From Pseudomonas viridiflava (GTDB lineage: Bacteria; Pseudomonadota; Gammaproteobacteria; Pseudomonadales; Pseudomonadaceae): a DNA stretch of 64,000 bases. The position numbers were made by a program, and so were the translations under genes. Positions 9,031 to 17,544 of the stretch are shown in pieces. The notes under the pieces are model-generated. The model did not search any database. It was not told the DNA's origin and saw only the letters and a program-made list of their open reading frames with translations. The DNA lies in the NCBI RefSeq assembly GCF_003702045.1, contig NZ_RBTP01000061.1, forward strand, positions 43,722-107,721. The letters run 5' to 3'. Each line of letters starts with the position of its first letter. The stretch's first letter is position 1.

Positions 9031-9678
9031 GTGAGCAAACATGAAATAAACGTCATCAGAGGATTGCAAGCCGTTTTTCTGACTGTTGTCGCAGTGCTGG
9101 GTTGGGCGCCGCTGGATCGAACGACGTGGTTGATGGAAAACAGCGTGGTGGTGCTGAGCGCTGCAGCGCTCTGGGCCAGCCGTCACAGGTTCTACTGGAC
9201 AGCAAGGTCCTGGGCACTGGTGCTGGCGTTCGTGGTTCTGCATGAGGTCGGCACGCACTACACCTATCCGCAGGTGCCCTATGACGCTACCGTCCTGAAG
9301 ATGACGGGGGTCAGCATCGATCAACTGTTCGGCTGGCAGCGCAATCAATATGACCGATTCGTGCATCTGGCCTACGGAGTGCTGGGCGCCCTGCCCTTGC
9401 GTGAGATCGTGACTGTCAAATGCCGGCTTCAGGGCGCGTGGGCGTCGCTGATGGCCTGGTCGCTGGTCCTGTCCACCTCAATGCTTTACGAACTGATGGA
9501 ATGGGTGGGCGGCGCTTATCTCGGCCCAGGAGGCTCGGCGTTTGTGGGGGCTCAGGACGACTTTTGGGATGCGCAAAAAGACATGGCCGCCGCTGCGGCG
9601 GGCTCGCTTGCGGTGCTGGTCTGCAGAGGCCACGCAATACGTGCGCCGTTCATGCAGGGCGAAGGAGCCGAACGATGA
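9031..9678 (+). CDS. YjdF-type (DUF2238) inner-membrane protein
   Basis: This 215-residue polytopic membrane protein matches the DUF2238/YjdF family: several hydrophobic segments, then QYDRFVHLAYGVLGALPLREI, SMLYELMEWVGGAYLGPGG and the signature GAQDDFWDAQKDMAAAAAGSL. Its biochemical role is not known to me. I chose GTG at 9031 because AGGAG (9017-9021) lies 9 nt ahead of it; the upstream in-frame GTG (9004) and ATG (9007) lack a comparable site. Confidence 0.8.
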   Translation: MSKHEINVIRGLQAVFLTVVAVLGWAPLDRTTWLMENSVVVLSAAALWASRHRFYWTARSWALVLAFVVLHEVGTHYTYPQVPYDATVLKMTGVSIDQLFGWQRNQYDRFVHLAYGVLGALPLREIVTVKCRLQGAWASLMAWSLVLSTSMLYELMEWVGGAYLGPGGSAFVGAQDDFWDAQKDMAAAAAGSLAVLVCRGHAIRAPFMQGEGAER

Positions 9679-9874
9679 GGTCTGCTTTTGCCCGAAGGGC
9701 GTGGGAGCCTTAGGCGACTAAGACGGCCGCGATGGGCTGCGCAGCAACCCTTGGGTACAGCGCACTGCATGCGCAGGTTGTGATGCCGGTCCCGGTAGAT
9801 CGCCGACACGTCGTCTCCCACCACTCAATGACTAACATGCCCTGTCCGTTTTCCAGGGTCTTCAGGCGTTGTAC

Positions 9875-11146
9875 TTAATGATCGTCAGCTTCATCCGCTT
9901 TACGTTTCTGTCGCCTGGCGAGCCACACGCATAACCCGGCCCAGCCCCCGGCGACAGGCAGAATCAGCATGGCAACGATGCCGAATCCTGCGCCCAGTGC
10001 CGCCAGCCCCACCGACAGCCATCCACTCACCGCATCGCCACCGCGATACACCAGCGTTTCGATGACATTCTTGGCCTTGTACTTTTCCTCGCGACTGACC
10101 ACGGTCCAAAGTACTTCCCGCGCCGGGCGCACAATGGAAAACTCGATGGCACGGCGCAGCCCCTGCGCCAGCGCGACCGTGGTAGGCACCGGTGCCAGCG
10201 CCATTGCGGTGAACGCGACCACGGTGGCCAGCGGTAACGCGATGAGCGCGCCGCCGATGCCGATCATGCGGATCAAAGGGCCGGTCAGCAACAGTTGAAA
10301 GGTTAGCGTCAGCATCGACACGATCAGATCGACGACGGCAAAGAACTGCGTTCTGCTGGCGACATCCGAATAACTGCCTGCAACGATTCGACCCTGCTCG
10401 AAGTACAGAAAGGTTGAGGCGGTGGTGTGCATCAGCATGAATAACACCAGCCCCAGCAGATAAGGCGAGCGTGAAATCAGGGTGATGCCGCCGAGCATGC
10501 TGCCGCCCATGTGGCGATCTACGTTCGACGGCCGGTAAAACTGAGTCTCGGTGCGAACCAAAAGCGCTCGGTGGCAGCGTACTGCCAGTTCCAGCAGCAC
10601 TGCCGCCGCCAGCGTCAATGCAATCGGCCCGAGACGGGACGCCATCGTCGCCGCCAGCAACGGCCCGATGAACGTCCCCAACGTGCCGCCTGCGGCCACA
10701 AAACCGAATAGCCGCCGCCCCTGCTCACTGGAAAACCGGTCAACCAATACGCTCCAGAAGATCGACACGATGAACAGGTTGTACACGCTGATCCAGACGA
10801 AGAACACGTTGCCGACCTGCACCGGCGCAATCCGATTGGCGATCAAGATGCCGAACAAAATCATCGTCAGCGCAATGCCGCGATAGATCAGCGGCACGAA
10901 ACGCCGGGGCGGCAACCGGGACACCAGTGCGCCAAACAGCGGGACCATCAGCAGCATCACCAGAAAGGTCGCGGTAAAGAGCCATTGAAGTTTGTCGGCA
11001 CCGCCTTCAAGCCCAAGCGCATCACGCAAGGGGCGCACCAAGTAGTAGCTGGCCAGTACGCAGAAATGGAAGGCAAACCCCAGCAACAGCGCCGCTCGCT
11101 CGCCGGGCCGCACATCGGCCCACTTCAGCGCTGCTGCACGAATCAT
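9875..11146 (-). CDS. MFS-fold transporter related to ATP:ADP antiporter (nucleotide transporter) proteins
   Basis: The 423-residue protein has about 12 hydrophobic helices. The N-terminus (ERAALLLGFAFHFCVLASYYLVRPLRDALGLEGG) and the WISVYNLFIVSIFWSVLVDRFSSEQGRRLFGFVAAGGTLG segment are typical of proteins annotated as AAA-family ATP:ADP antiporters in free-living bacteria. True nucleotide exchange is shown mainly for obligate intracellular bacteria and plastids, so the substrate here is open. Conserved PAREVLWTVVSREEKYKAKNVIETLVYRGGD lies near residue 340. The gene is monocistronic by position and divergent from the next MFS gene. Confidence 0.75.
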   Translation of the reverse strand: MIRAAALKWADVRPGERAALLLGFAFHFCVLASYYLVRPLRDALGLEGGADKLQWLFTATFLVMLLMVPLFGALVSRLPPRRFVPLIYRGIALTMILFGILIANRIAPVQVGNVFFVWISVYNLFIVSIFWSVLVDRFSSEQGRRLFGFVAAGGTLGTFIGPLLAATMASRLGPIALTLAAAVLLELAVRCHRALLVRTETQFYRPSNVDRHMGGSMLGGITLISRSPYLLGLVLFMLMHTTASTFLYFEQGRIVAGSYSDVASRTQFFAVVDLIVSMLTLTFQLLLTGPLIRMIGIGGALIALPLATVVAFTAMALAPVPTTVALAQGLRRAIEFSIVRPAREVLWTVVSREEKYKAKNVIETLVYRGGDAVSGWLSVGLAALGAGFGIVAMLILPVAGGWAGLCVWLARRQKRKADEADDH

Positions 11147-11388
11147 GATCGGGGGCTTTTAAGCGATGTGCTTGGCAAGGGGGTTACTCCCAGCGTCCGG
11201 TTAAAGGCTAACGCAATGTGCCAGAGACACTGAGGCATCTTCCACGGTTCAGTGCACCCTGATGAACAGCGGTATTTCGGAAACGAACCCACCATGACAA
11301 TCAGTGAATACCAATATGCCTGACGTCGATTTGACCATCCGGTCAACATTCCCTACCGTAGCCGACCTTTTCCCCGCCCGAGACACTG

Positions 11389-12588
11389 ATGACTACCCGC
11401 TCCAAATTGCCTCCAACTGTCTACCTGCTGGGTCTGACAATCTTTTCCCTGGTCACTGCCGAGTTCATGGTGGCTGGCATGATGCCTGCGCTGGCCGAGG
11501 CGTTTTCTGTCAGCCTGGCGCAGGTTGGCAATCTGATTGCCTATTACGCGCTGGGCATGGCGCTGGGCGGTCCGCCGGTTACGGTGCTGCTGCTCTCCAG
11601 AGGCATCAGCAACAAACGCGCGCTGGTCTGGCTGCTGACGTGTTACGTGATCGCGGGCGCCGTTGCGGCAGCGGCACCCAGCTACGCTGTCTTGGCGGTG
11701 GCACGTATCGTCATGGGTATTTCGAGTGCCGTGTGCATCGGCTTGTGCATGACCATCTGCGCAGGCCTTGTCGCACCTGAGGGTCGTGGCCGCGCGGTCT
11801 CTGTCGTGCTGGCCGGGTTGATGCTGTCTCCCGTCATCGGCGTGCCGATGACCACCTGGGTCGAGCAGCATGTCGGCTGGCGTGCCAGTTCCTGGGCGGT
11901 CGTTGCGCTGGCCATGCTGTGTACCGTGTTGGCGACACGACGTCTGCCAGCCATTCAGAAAGGTGGCGAACCGCCGCTGAGCCAGCAGTGGGCGGGCTTG
12001 AGAAACCCCAAGCTGTGGGGAGCGTACATCACCAGCGGACTGATCATCGGCGGGACATTTGCAGCGTTCAGTTACTGCACGCCGATCCTGATTCATGAGG
12101 TCGGCATTGCACCGACGCTGGTTGCCCCTGTTCTGGCTATCTATGGGGTTGCCAACCTCATGGGCAACATGATCGTGGGTCGCTTCGCCGATCGCTACAC
12201 ATTCCCTGCCCTGGCTTGGGGGCTCGGCCTGATGGTGCTGGCATTGGGCGGCTTTGCTCTGGCCGGTGACCATCTGTGGCTGAACCTGGGCTGCTTCTTC
12301 GCGCTGGGGCTGACGGGTGTTGCCTTGAACCCTGCGATGGTCGCACGCGTGATGAAGGCGGCCGAACCTGCGGCGATGGTCAACATCCTGCACACCTCGG
12401 TGATCACTGCGGGCCTGGCGTTCGGCAGTTGGGCAGGTGGCGCTGTGATTGACGCCGGGTATGGTTTGCGTTCACCGCTCTGGGTGGGCGCTGTGATGGC
12501 GCTGGCGGGTCTGGTGAGTCTCGTGCCTGCGATGAGCCGGGTGCGACGTGACAATGACGTTTCAAAATCGGCTCCGTGCGCATCGTGA
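11389..12588 (+). CDS. MFS exporter, DHA1 family (AraJ/sugar-efflux-like)
   Basis: The 399-residue protein has 12 predicted membrane segments. The first helix (LTIFSLVTAEFMVAGMMPALAEAF) carries the TAEF-type motif of DHA1 efflux proteins, followed by SLAQVGNLIAYYALGMALGGPP and the loop RGISNKRAL. It probably exports a small molecule, either a drug-like compound or a sugar. A GC-rich hairpin follows at 12650-12675. Confidence 0.82.
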   Translation: MTTRSKLPPTVYLLGLTIFSLVTAEFMVAGMMPALAEAFSVSLAQVGNLIAYYALGMALGGPPVTVLLLSRGISNKRALVWLLTCYVIAGAVAAAAPSYAVLAVARIVMGISSAVCIGLCMTICAGLVAPEGRGRAVSVVLAGLMLSPVIGVPMTTWVEQHVGWRASSWAVVALAMLCTVLATRRLPAIQKGGEPPLSQQWAGLRNPKLWGAYITSGLIIGGTFAAFSYCTPILIHEVGIAPTLVAPVLAIYGVANLMGNMIVGRFADRYTFPALAWGLGLMVLALGGFALAGDHLWLNLGCFFALGLTGVALNPAMVARVMKAAEPAAMVNILHTSVITAGLAFGSWAGGAVIDAGYGLRSPLWVGAVMALAGLVSLVPAMSRVRRDNDVSKSAPCAS

Positions 12589-12649
12589 TGCCACGAAGAC
12601 GCTGACCCGTTAGCGGGCGCTGCTCTCACTGGGCGCCGAGTCACCTGTT

Positions 12650-12675
12650 ACGGAGGGGTCACCCCGCCCCTCCGT
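12650..12675 (+). terminator. GC-rich hairpin after the MFS gene
   Basis: A perfect 9-bp stem (ACGGAGGGG / CCCCTCCGT) closes an 8-nt loop about 60 nt past the stop. No T tract follows, so termination strength is uncertain. Confidence 0.5.
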
Positions 12676-12867
12676 TGATGACCTATCTGCGCAAAACCAT
12701 CTCAATCCTCAACTCACGCATCGCTCGCGACATGACGTGTGCCTGAAAACAGCCTTGCCAACCCGCATCAGGATTCGACGAGCCGCCCCATTGGCCGTTC
12801 TTCATGAACTTGAGCCGATACCTGCCCGGCTTTACATGACGAGTGGCATTCATTAATCAGGCGGGCA

Positions 12868-12875
12868 GCCGATAA
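12868..12875 (+). promoter_or_regulatory. FliA (sigma-28) -10 element for the chemoreceptor gene
   Basis: GCCGATAA is an exact match to the flagellar sigma-28 -10 consensus and sits 62 nt before the preferred ATG at 12938. The -35 match (TTAA at 12853-12856, 11-nt spacing) is poor. Chemoreceptor genes are commonly in the FliA regulon, which supports the call. Confidence 0.55.
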
Positions 12876-12937
12876 GCGCCGAAGTGACCTTGCTACACAG
12901 AACCCCTGCGCTAGACACTTCAAAGGCTCGTATCCGC

Positions 12938-14827
12938 ATGACCAAATCCCTGAAATTCAGCCATAAGATTCTGCTGGCTGCCTCTCTCGTGGTAATTGCC
13001 GCGTTCACATCGTTCACGTTTTACAACGATTATCTGCAACGCAATGCGCTGCGTGACCAGCTAAAGGAAAGCCTGAATCAGACCGGTGACAGCACCGCGG
13101 GCAATATCCGCAACTGGCTCTCCGGACGAATTCTGCTGGTGGAAAATCTGGCAGACAACGCGGCTGTGCCACAAACGGTAGAGGCGCAGAATGTCGCGCT
13201 TGGCCAGCGTACCCTGCTCGCCACATTCATGAGTATTTACGTAGGCAAGAAAGACGGATCGTTCAGCACTCAGCCTCCTGACGATATGCCGGGTGACTAT
13301 GACCCGAGAACTCGTCCCTGGTACACGGGCGCCATCGCCGCAAGCAAAACGACGCTTACCGAGCCCTACCTGGACGCGGTCACCAAGGGCCTGATCGTAA
13401 CGATTGCGACCCCTGTCAAGGCTGCTTCAGGGGTTTCTGGGGTTGTCGGCGGAGATTTGAGCCTGGAAACCCTCGTTAAAATGATCAGTTCCCTACGCCT
13501 GCACAACGATGGCTATGCATTTCTGGTCGACGCCAACGGTCGTATTCTGGTCCACCCTGACGCATCGCTGGCCATGAAAACACTGGCTGAGGTTTACCCC
13601 GTGGCAACCCCAAGGCTGTCGCAGGACATCAGCGAGAGCAGCTACGCGGGCAAGCCCCAGATTCTGACCTTCGCGCCGGTCACCGGGCTCCCTTCAGTCA
13701 ATTGGTATGTTGGCGTGGCGATGGATAAAACCAAGGCCTACGCCACCTTGGGCGAATTCAGAAATTCAGCGATCGTGGCCACAGTCGTCGCCGTGGTGCT
13801 GATTATCGGTCTGCTGGGCATGCTGTTGAGCGTACTGCTGCGTCCTCTCAACCTGATGGGCCGTGCCATGCATGACATCGCTGCGGGCGAAGGCGATTTG
13901 ACACAGCGTCTGACGATTGAGAGCCAGGACGAATTTGGCTATCTGGGCAATGGCTTCAACCTGTTCGTGGAGCGTATACACGACTCGATGCGAGAAGTGG
14001 CGTCCTCAACGGTGCAGCTCAACGAAGTCGCCTTGAGGGTAGTGAGTGCGTCCAATGCCTCGATGCTCAACTCGGATCAGCAAGCCAACCGCACCAGCAG
14101 TGTCGCGGCGGCAATCAACGAACTGGGCGCTGCCGCTCAGGAAATTGCTCAGAACGCCGCACGCGCCTCCGGTCATTCCAGCGACGCCCGCACGCTGGCG
14201 TCCGAGGGTCAGGAGGTGGTCGGTAAGAACATCGCGGCGATGGATCGCCTGTCCTCTCGTATCAGCGGTGCCAGTGGCGAGATCGAAGCGCTCAATACCA
14301 AGACGGCCAACATCGGCCAGATACTGGAAGTCATCACCGGCATCTCTCAGCAGACCAACTTGCTTGCGCTCAACGCGGCTATCGAAGCGGCACGTGCTGG
14401 TGAGGCAGGCAGAGGCTTTGCCGTGGTCGCTGATGAAGTTCGCAATCTGGCCCATCGAACCCAGGAGTCGGCCAGTCAAGTGCAGGAGATGATCGAGCAG
14501 TTGCAGTCAGGCGCCCGTGAAGCGGTGGCGCTCATGAACGACAGTCAGCGTGAGAGCGTCGAAACGGTTGGAATCGCCAATCAGGCTGTTTCAAGCCTTG
14601 AAAGCGTGAGCGTGCGCATTGGAGAAATCGACGGCATGAATCAATCGGTTGCGACAGCCACTGAAGAACAGACCGCTGTTGTCGAAGCGATCAACGTCGA
14701 CATCACGCAAATCAATACCCTGAATCACGAAGGTGTCGAGAACCTCAATGCAACGCTGCGTGCGTGTACCGATCTGGAACGCCAGTCAGCCCGTCTGACG
14801 CAACTGGTCGGCAGCTTCCGTATCTAG
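12938..14827 (+). CDS. Methyl-accepting chemotaxis protein with dCache sensor
   Basis: The 629-residue receptor has TM1 (about residues 10-30), a periplasmic dCache_1 domain (35-275), TM2 (about 285-310), HAMP and a cytoplasmic signalling domain. The signalling tip EAARAGEAGRGFAVVADEVR is intact. The dCache domain carries YDPRTRPWY, then PYLD and GGDLSL, with spacing matching the amino-acid-binding motif described for PctA-type receptors (Tyr, Arg +5, Trp +7, Tyr +8, Tyr +23, Asp +25, Asp +52). Amino-acid sensing is therefore likely but inferred. I chose ATG 12938 over an in-frame GTG at 12884 because the sigma-28 -10 element at 12868-12875 would place the transcript start at about the GTG. 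Confidence 0.92.
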   Translation: MTKSLKFSHKILLAASLVVIAAFTSFTFYNDYLQRNALRDQLKESLNQTGDSTAGNIRNWLSGRILLVENLADNAAVPQTVEAQNVALGQRTLLATFMSIYVGKKDGSFSTQPPDDMPGDYDPRTRPWYTGAIAASKTTLTEPYLDAVTKGLIVTIATPVKAASGVSGVVGGDLSLETLVKMISSLRLHNDGYAFLVDANGRILVHPDASLAMKTLAEVYPVATPRLSQDISESSYAGKPQILTFAPVTGLPSVNWYVGVAMDKTKAYATLGEFRNSAIVATVVAVVLIIGLLGMLLSVLLRPLNLMGRAMHDIAAGEGDLTQRLTIESQDEFGYLGNGFNLFVERIHDSMREVASSTVQLNEVALRVVSASNASMLNSDQQANRTSSVAAAINELGAAAQEIAQNAARASGHSSDARTLASEGQEVVGKNIAAMDRLSSRISGASGEIEALNTKTANIGQILEVITGISQQTNLLALNAAIEAARAGEAGRGFAVVADEVRNLAHRTQESASQVQEMIEQLQSGAREAVALMNDSQRESVETVGIANQAVSSLESVSVRIGEIDGMNQSVATATEEQTAVVEAINVDITQINTLNHEGVENLNATLRACTDLERQSARLTQLVGSFRI

Positions 14828-14832
14828 CGTGC

Positions 14833-14861
14833 AGGTGAATCGCTGCGGAATCGATTCACCT
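14833..14861 (+). terminator. Hairpin terminator after the chemoreceptor gene
   Basis: A perfect 10-bp stem (AGGTGAATCG / CGATTCACCT) with a 9-nt loop starts 5 nt after the stop codon, followed by ATTTAT. Confidence 0.6.
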
Positions 14862-14984
14862 ATTTATGCCGCAGGCTTCCAAATATCCGGAACTCTGGCG
14901 TCGAACACGGTTCTAGACCCCTTCTCCGATGCTCAGTCAGCGTCGGCGTTTTTCGTTTGGCAATCCTTCACGACGGAGCGACGC

Positions 14985-16172
14985 ATGTCGATACAGCAAA
15001 AAACCGGGCACGTTTTGCCCGCGCGCGCCGCTGGCAAAATGGAAGCCGCAATGGCTGTGGGCAGCTTCGCCATCGGTACGGGCGAGTTTGCAATCATGGG
15101 TTTGATGCCTGATATCGCCAAAAACCTGCACCTGAGCGAGCCTCAGGTGGGCCATGCAATCAGTGCGTATGCGCTTGGCGTGATGGTGGGCGCCCCGCTG
15201 CTGACGATTATCGGTGCCAAACTGTTACGCAAGCACATGCTGTTGCTGCTGATGGCGCTCTACGCGATGGGTAACGTGGCCACGGCTTTTACGCCGACCT
15301 TTGGCAGCCTGGTCGCCTTTCGTTTCATCAGCGGTCTGCCACACGGAGCCTACTTTGGTATCGCAGCCGTGGTTGCGTCGAGCATGGTGCCGGACAACCA
15401 ACGCGCAGGTGCTGTGGCGCGGGTCATGATGGGCCTGACCCTGGCGATGTTGCTGGGTAATCCGATTGCAACCTTCCTTGGCCAGTTTTTCGGTTGGCGC
15501 TCGGCCTTCGCGCTTGTAGGACTCCTCGCCCTCTGCACCATCGCGCTGGTGTGGCGCTTCGTGCCTGACCGTCGTGACGAACCGCGCAGTGATCCACGCA
15601 AGGAACTGGGCGCCTTCACCAAACCGCAGGTGTGGATGGCGCTGGCCATCGGTGCCGTCGGTTTTGCCGGCATGTTCTGCGTGTTCAGTTACCTGGCTCC
15701 GACCATGCTGGACGTCACGCGTGTGTCACCTCAGTGGATTCCCTTCGGACTGGCAGCCTTTGGCGTGGGCGGGATTATCGGCAACATCGCAGGCGGCAAG
15801 CTGTTCGATCACATGCAGTTCAAGGCCGTCGGCGTGTTGTTGATCTGGTCGATGGCCGTATTGCTGTTCTTCCCGTTCGCCGCCGGCTCGCTGTGGGGTG
15901 TGTTGCTGGGTATCGCGCTGGTCGGCACGATGGTCGCGCTGGCCGCACCGTTGCAGATCCGCCTGATGGACATCGCACATGAAGCGCCGAGTCTGGCCGC
16001 AGCCTCCAACCATGCAGCATTCAACCTGGCCAATGCGCTGGGTCCCTGGTTTGGCGGCATGGCGATCACCGCAGGTATGGGTTGGACCAGCACGGGCTAC
16101 ATTGGCGCTGGCTGTGCGCTGGCGGGCTTGGGCATTTACCTGCTGGCCAGGCGCATGAAGGGCGGGCAATAG
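14985..16172 (+). CDS. MFS exporter, DHA1 family (AraJ/YdhP-like)
   Basis: The 395-residue, 12-helix protein has AVGSFAIGTGEFAIMGLMPDIAKNL, SEPQVGHAISAYALGVMVGAPLL and RFISGLPHGAYFGIAAVVASSMV, all typical of the AraJ/sugar-efflux branch of DHA1. The ATG at 14985 has GGAG (14975-14978) in front of it; the frame is open further upstream but that stretch is not MFS-like and overlaps the preceding terminator. It is a paralogue-like relative of the DHA1 gene before the chemoreceptor. Confidence 0.85.
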   Translation: MSIQQKTGHVLPARAAGKMEAAMAVGSFAIGTGEFAIMGLMPDIAKNLHLSEPQVGHAISAYALGVMVGAPLLTIIGAKLLRKHMLLLLMALYAMGNVATAFTPTFGSLVAFRFISGLPHGAYFGIAAVVASSMVPDNQRAGAVARVMMGLTLAMLLGNPIATFLGQFFGWRSAFALVGLLALCTIALVWRFVPDRRDEPRSDPRKELGAFTKPQVWMALAIGAVGFAGMFCVFSYLAPTMLDVTRVSPQWIPFGLAAFGVGGIIGNIAGGKLFDHMQFKAVGVLLIWSMAVLLFFPFAAGSLWGVLLGIALVGTMVALAAPLQIRLMDIAHEAPSLAAASNHAAFNLANALGPWFGGMAITAGMGWTSTGYIGAGCALAGLGIYLLARRMKGGQ

Positions 16173-16199
16173 AGCCTGGCGGCTGAACAGCAGCTTAAG

Positions 16200-16260
16200 A
16201 AGGGTCGATCTACACGCCAGCGACTCGTTGAATGTCGGATGATCGACCTTTAACGAGTCG
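16200..16260 (+). promoter_or_regulatory. Leader with interleaved inverted repeats (pseudoknot or alternative hairpins) before the pectinase genes
   Basis: Four arms occur in order A-B-A'-B': GGTCGATC (16203-16210), CGACTCGTT (16221-16229), GATCGACC (16241-16248) and AACGAGTCG (16252-16260). A pairs perfectly with A' over 8 bp, extendable by about 3, and B pairs with B' over 9 bp. Because the arms interleave, the RNA could form an H-type pseudoknot or switch between two exclusive hairpins. B' ends 11 nt before the CGGAGG ribosome binding site of the pectin lyase gene. A regulatory role is inference; A-A' may simply terminate the upstream MFS transcript. Confidence 0.5.
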
Positions 16261-16284
16261 TTTGCTGCCTGCGGAGGCATCCTT

Positions 16285-17514
16285 TTGTATAGATCGCTGC
16301 TGCAGGGGCTGGCCTTGTGTTGCACGGTACTCGTCACCCCTTCATGGGGGCACGCTGCCGAGCACCCCGACGGTTTTGCCAAAGACGTCACCGGCGGTGC
16401 CAATGCCGTCGCCGTGCATCCCGCCACGCTGGATGAGCTCGAGCAGGCGTTGTGCAGCACTTACGATCACCGTGGCAACTGCACGGATACGACGCCGCGC
16501 GTTGTTCTGCTAGACCACATGTTCGACTTTCGCGGCAGCGTAGTGGCGAACGGCAGTGCCACCACCACCGAGACCGGCTGCATGGTCAAGGCTTGCTCCG
16601 ATGGTGGCGCGCAGCTGGCACTCAACGGCGCAAACGACTTCTGCCAGTCAAGGCCGCCCGCCTTAGTGACTTACGACAACGCCGGGTTAAAACGTCTGAA
16701 AATCGGTTCGAACAAAACGTTGCAGGGGATGGGGAAACAGGCAGGCATTCAGGGCATGGGGCTGTGGATCGGTGGCGGTGTCCATAACGTCATCGTCCGC
16801 AACCTGACCTTGTCCGACATCAATGCGCAGGTCGTCTGGGGAGGCGATGCGCTTACCATCGACGACGCAGACGGCGTGTGGATCAACCACAACACCTTTG
16901 CGCGCATCGGCAGGCAGATGATCGTCACCGGCTGGGGCGCCGCGTCTCACGTGACGATATCCGACAATGAATTCGACGGCCGAACACTCTGGTCCTCTAC
17001 CTGCGACGGGCATCATTACTGGGTATGGCTGTTCCTTGGCGGCCATGACACGCTGACGCTGGCGCGAAATTACGTGCACGACACGTCAGGCCGTGCGCCT
17101 CACGCCGGCGGAATGCACGATGCTGCCGTGATCGCCCAGCTGGTCAATAACGTGTTTGCCCGCCTGACTTATCAGGGCGCGATCATGTCACGCACGCCCT
17201 CCTCACAGTTATTGGTCGAAGCGAACGGGTTCGAAAACGTGACGCACCCGATGTTCAACGATGAAAAGCAACCGGGCGCAGGGTTTGCCCTCTTCTCAAC
17301 GGCTGCAGCAGCGGCTGTGAACGACGAATGTCAGCGCACGATTGGCAGAGCGTGTATCGCCAATCTTCAGCAACTGAGCGGCGACGACTATCGCCCACAG
17401 GACGACGCGGTACTTGAAGCGTTCGTGCCATACCGCCAGTACTTGGTGACGCCTTTATCTGCCGATGTAGCGCTGGCGAGAGTGCCTCTGCACGCCGGTG
17501 CGGGTAAAGACTGA
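16285..17514 (+). CDS. Secreted pectin lyase, polysaccharide lyase family 1
   Basis: The 409-residue protein has a signal peptide (SLLQGLALCCTVLVTPSWGHA) and a PL1 parallel beta-helix. Core elements are SNKTLQGMGKQAGIQGMGLWI, NVIVRNLTLSDINAQVVWGGDALTIDDADGVWINHN and the later SRTPSSQLLVEANGFENV. The WGGDALTIDDADGVWI region is closer to bacterial pectin lyases (Pnl, methylated pectin) than to classical pectate lyases with Ca-binding Asp clusters. Cysteines suggest disulphides. The start appears to be TTG at 16285, preceded by CGGAGG (16272-16277) with 7-nt spacing. It would cleave homogalacturonan in plant cell walls outside the cell. A rhamnogalacturonan lyase gene follows after 30 nt. Confidence 0.85.
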   Translation: MYRSLLQGLALCCTVLVTPSWGHAAEHPDGFAKDVTGGANAVAVHPATLDELEQALCSTYDHRGNCTDTTPRVVLLDHMFDFRGSVVANGSATTTETGCMVKACSDGGAQLALNGANDFCQSRPPALVTYDNAGLKRLKIGSNKTLQGMGKQAGIQGMGLWIGGGVHNVIVRNLTLSDINAQVVWGGDALTIDDADGVWINHNTFARIGRQMIVTGWGAASHVTISDNEFDGRTLWSSTCDGHHYWVWLFLGGHDTLTLARNYVHDTSGRAPHAGGMHDAAVIAQLVNNVFARLTYQGAIMSRTPSSQLLVEANGFENVTHPMFNDEKQPGAGFALFSTAAAAAVNDECQRTIGRACIANLQQLSGDDYRPQDDAVLEAFVPYRQYLVTPLSADVALARVPLHAGAGKD

Positions 17515-17544
17515 TTCCTTTTTGAAATCCCGTGAGTACGCCTT

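Noticed and set aside
9719..9760. REP-like palindromic sequence (GGCCGCGATGGGCTGCGCAGC...)
   Set aside because: It resembles pseudomonad repeats in composition, but I could not find a second copy in the window to support a repeat call.
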